Shown one piece after another: positions 63,401 to 64,000 of a stretch of DNA of 64,000 nt. The translations under genes and the position numbers were made by a program. Numbering within the stretch: position 1 is the stretch's first letter; each line of letters starts with the position of its first letter. Source of the DNA: Diprion similis (taxonomy: Eukaryota > Arthropoda > Insecta > Hymenoptera > Diprionidae); the NCBI RefSeq assembly GCF_021155765.1, contig NC_060114.1, positions 13,215,501-13,279,500 of the forward strand, in the 5' to 3' direction. A model generated the notes under the pieces. That model saw only the letters and a program-made list of their open reading frames with translations. It did no database searches and was not told the DNA's origin.

Positions 63401-64000
63401 GTTTTTTGGCTGTAACTTTTGATCCGTTGCTCGCAGCGTATTGGGACTGCGCTCAGTCGATTTCCCTCGCAAAATTACGTCGGAATAGAGCCATACAGAA
63501 TTGATCGCAGCACTTTTCAAAGTCGTCGAAATTTTCGTCAAAAACGCAAAGGGGTTAGCCTTACTTTTTTGGTCATTTTTGGAGCCGAAAATTTTTCGTC
63601 TCAGAATCGATTAGTATGACCCTTTTTGGAGTAATTGGACCACCAGGAACTCAGAAAACACATGAAAAAGACCGTAGGACCAACGGCAGAGAAACGACGA
63701 TGAAAATTTCCAGTTTTTCGGCTGTAACTTTTGATCCGTTGCTCGCAGCGTATTGGGACTGCGCTCAATCGATTTCTCTCGCAAAATTACGTCGGAATAG
63801 TGCCATACAGAATTGATCGCAGCACTTTTCAAAGTCGTCGAAATTTTCGTCAAAAATTCAAAGGGGTTAGCCTTACTTTTTTGGTCATTTTCGGAGCCGA
63901 AAATTTTTCGTCTCAGAATCGATTAGTATGACCCTTTTTGGAGTAATTGGACCACCAGGAACTCAGAAAACACATGAAAAAGACCGTAGGACCAACGGCA
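57496..64000. repeat. 312-bp satellite DNA array, about 20.8 copies, continues past window end
   Basis: The same 312-bp unit repeats head to tail. The landmark ATGACCCTTT recurs at 57,688, 58,000, 58,312 and every 312 bp to 63,928. The array opens inside the unit at CGTTGCTCGCAGCG. Copies differ at roughly ten recurrent positions and are otherwise nearly identical, except the first, which has more changes and one extra base. Variants recur in blocks: the pair at 58,624/58,936 is repeated at 59,560/59,872, and the pair at 61,120/61,432 recurs nearly intact at 62,992/63,304. This indicates unequal exchange or conversion of multi-unit blocks. No sub-repeat inside the 312-bp unit was seen. Each unit has short open frames on both strands ending in stops; I regard these as non-genic. 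Confidence 0.97.

Noticed and set aside
57688..63931. Repeated 66- to 103-residue open frames in the satellite as a gene family
   Set aside because: They overlap on both strands, have no known domain, and vary at residue-changing positions; they follow from homogenised repeat sequence.
57496..64000. CENP-B-box-like match (TTCGTCAAAAACG) in some satellite units
   Set aside because: Only TTCG, one A and CG of the box match; the terminal GG is missing, so the similarity is too weak.

Overview
The window looks like AT-rich nuclear DNA from an insect. Coding exons are GC-richer and interrupted by introns with clear GT..AG borders. The four recognisable genes have insect-type architecture: a Pipe-like uronyl 2-O-sulfotransferase, a CBM21 glycogen-targeting subunit of protein phosphatase 1, a DIPK1/FAM69 divergent kinase, and the replication licensing factor Cdt1/Double parked. 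A short degenerate TTAGG-type tract fits an insect. I lean to Hymenoptera from overall impression only; that part is inference.

Layout. 1-14.2 kb: no recognisable coding gene. It holds a hairpin next to a telomere-like tract (about 4.14-4.28 kb) and two GC-raised islands (about 7.3-7.76 and 11.98-12.56 kb) that may be 5' exons or promoters. 14,234-17,481 (+): the five 3' exons of pipe, complete for the sulfotransferase domain but without the N-terminal membrane anchor. One intron carries two large palindromes and another carries a ~230-bp tandem duplication. 17.5-24.9 kb: very AT-rich desert with microsatellites and one clean MITE-like element (22,411-22,666). 24,919-27,012 (-): the large last exon of a PP1 regulatory subunit 3 gene. 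27.0-44.5 kb: non-coding as far as I can see, with a palindrome at 30.53-30.69 kb and a CpG-rich promoter-like island at 41.83-42.33 kb. 44,562-48,410 (+): DIPK1-like gene in five coding exons, with one fold-back element in its second intron and a ~630-bp fold-back just past its poly(A) signal. 51,467-55,185 (-): Cdt1 in six exons with an N-terminal PIP degron and E2F-like sites upstream. 57,496 to the window end: a 312-bp satellite array of about 20.8 copies that runs off the window.

The four genes do not form a pathway: Golgi glycan sulfation, glycogen metabolism, ER/secretory kinase-like protein, and DNA replication licensing. Their neighbourhood is ordinary for a eukaryotic chromosome. 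The unusual content is non-coding: at least six separate imperfect palindromes of 157-630 bp, and a highly homogeneous satellite with mosaic higher-order structure beginning 2.3 kb upstream of Cdt1.
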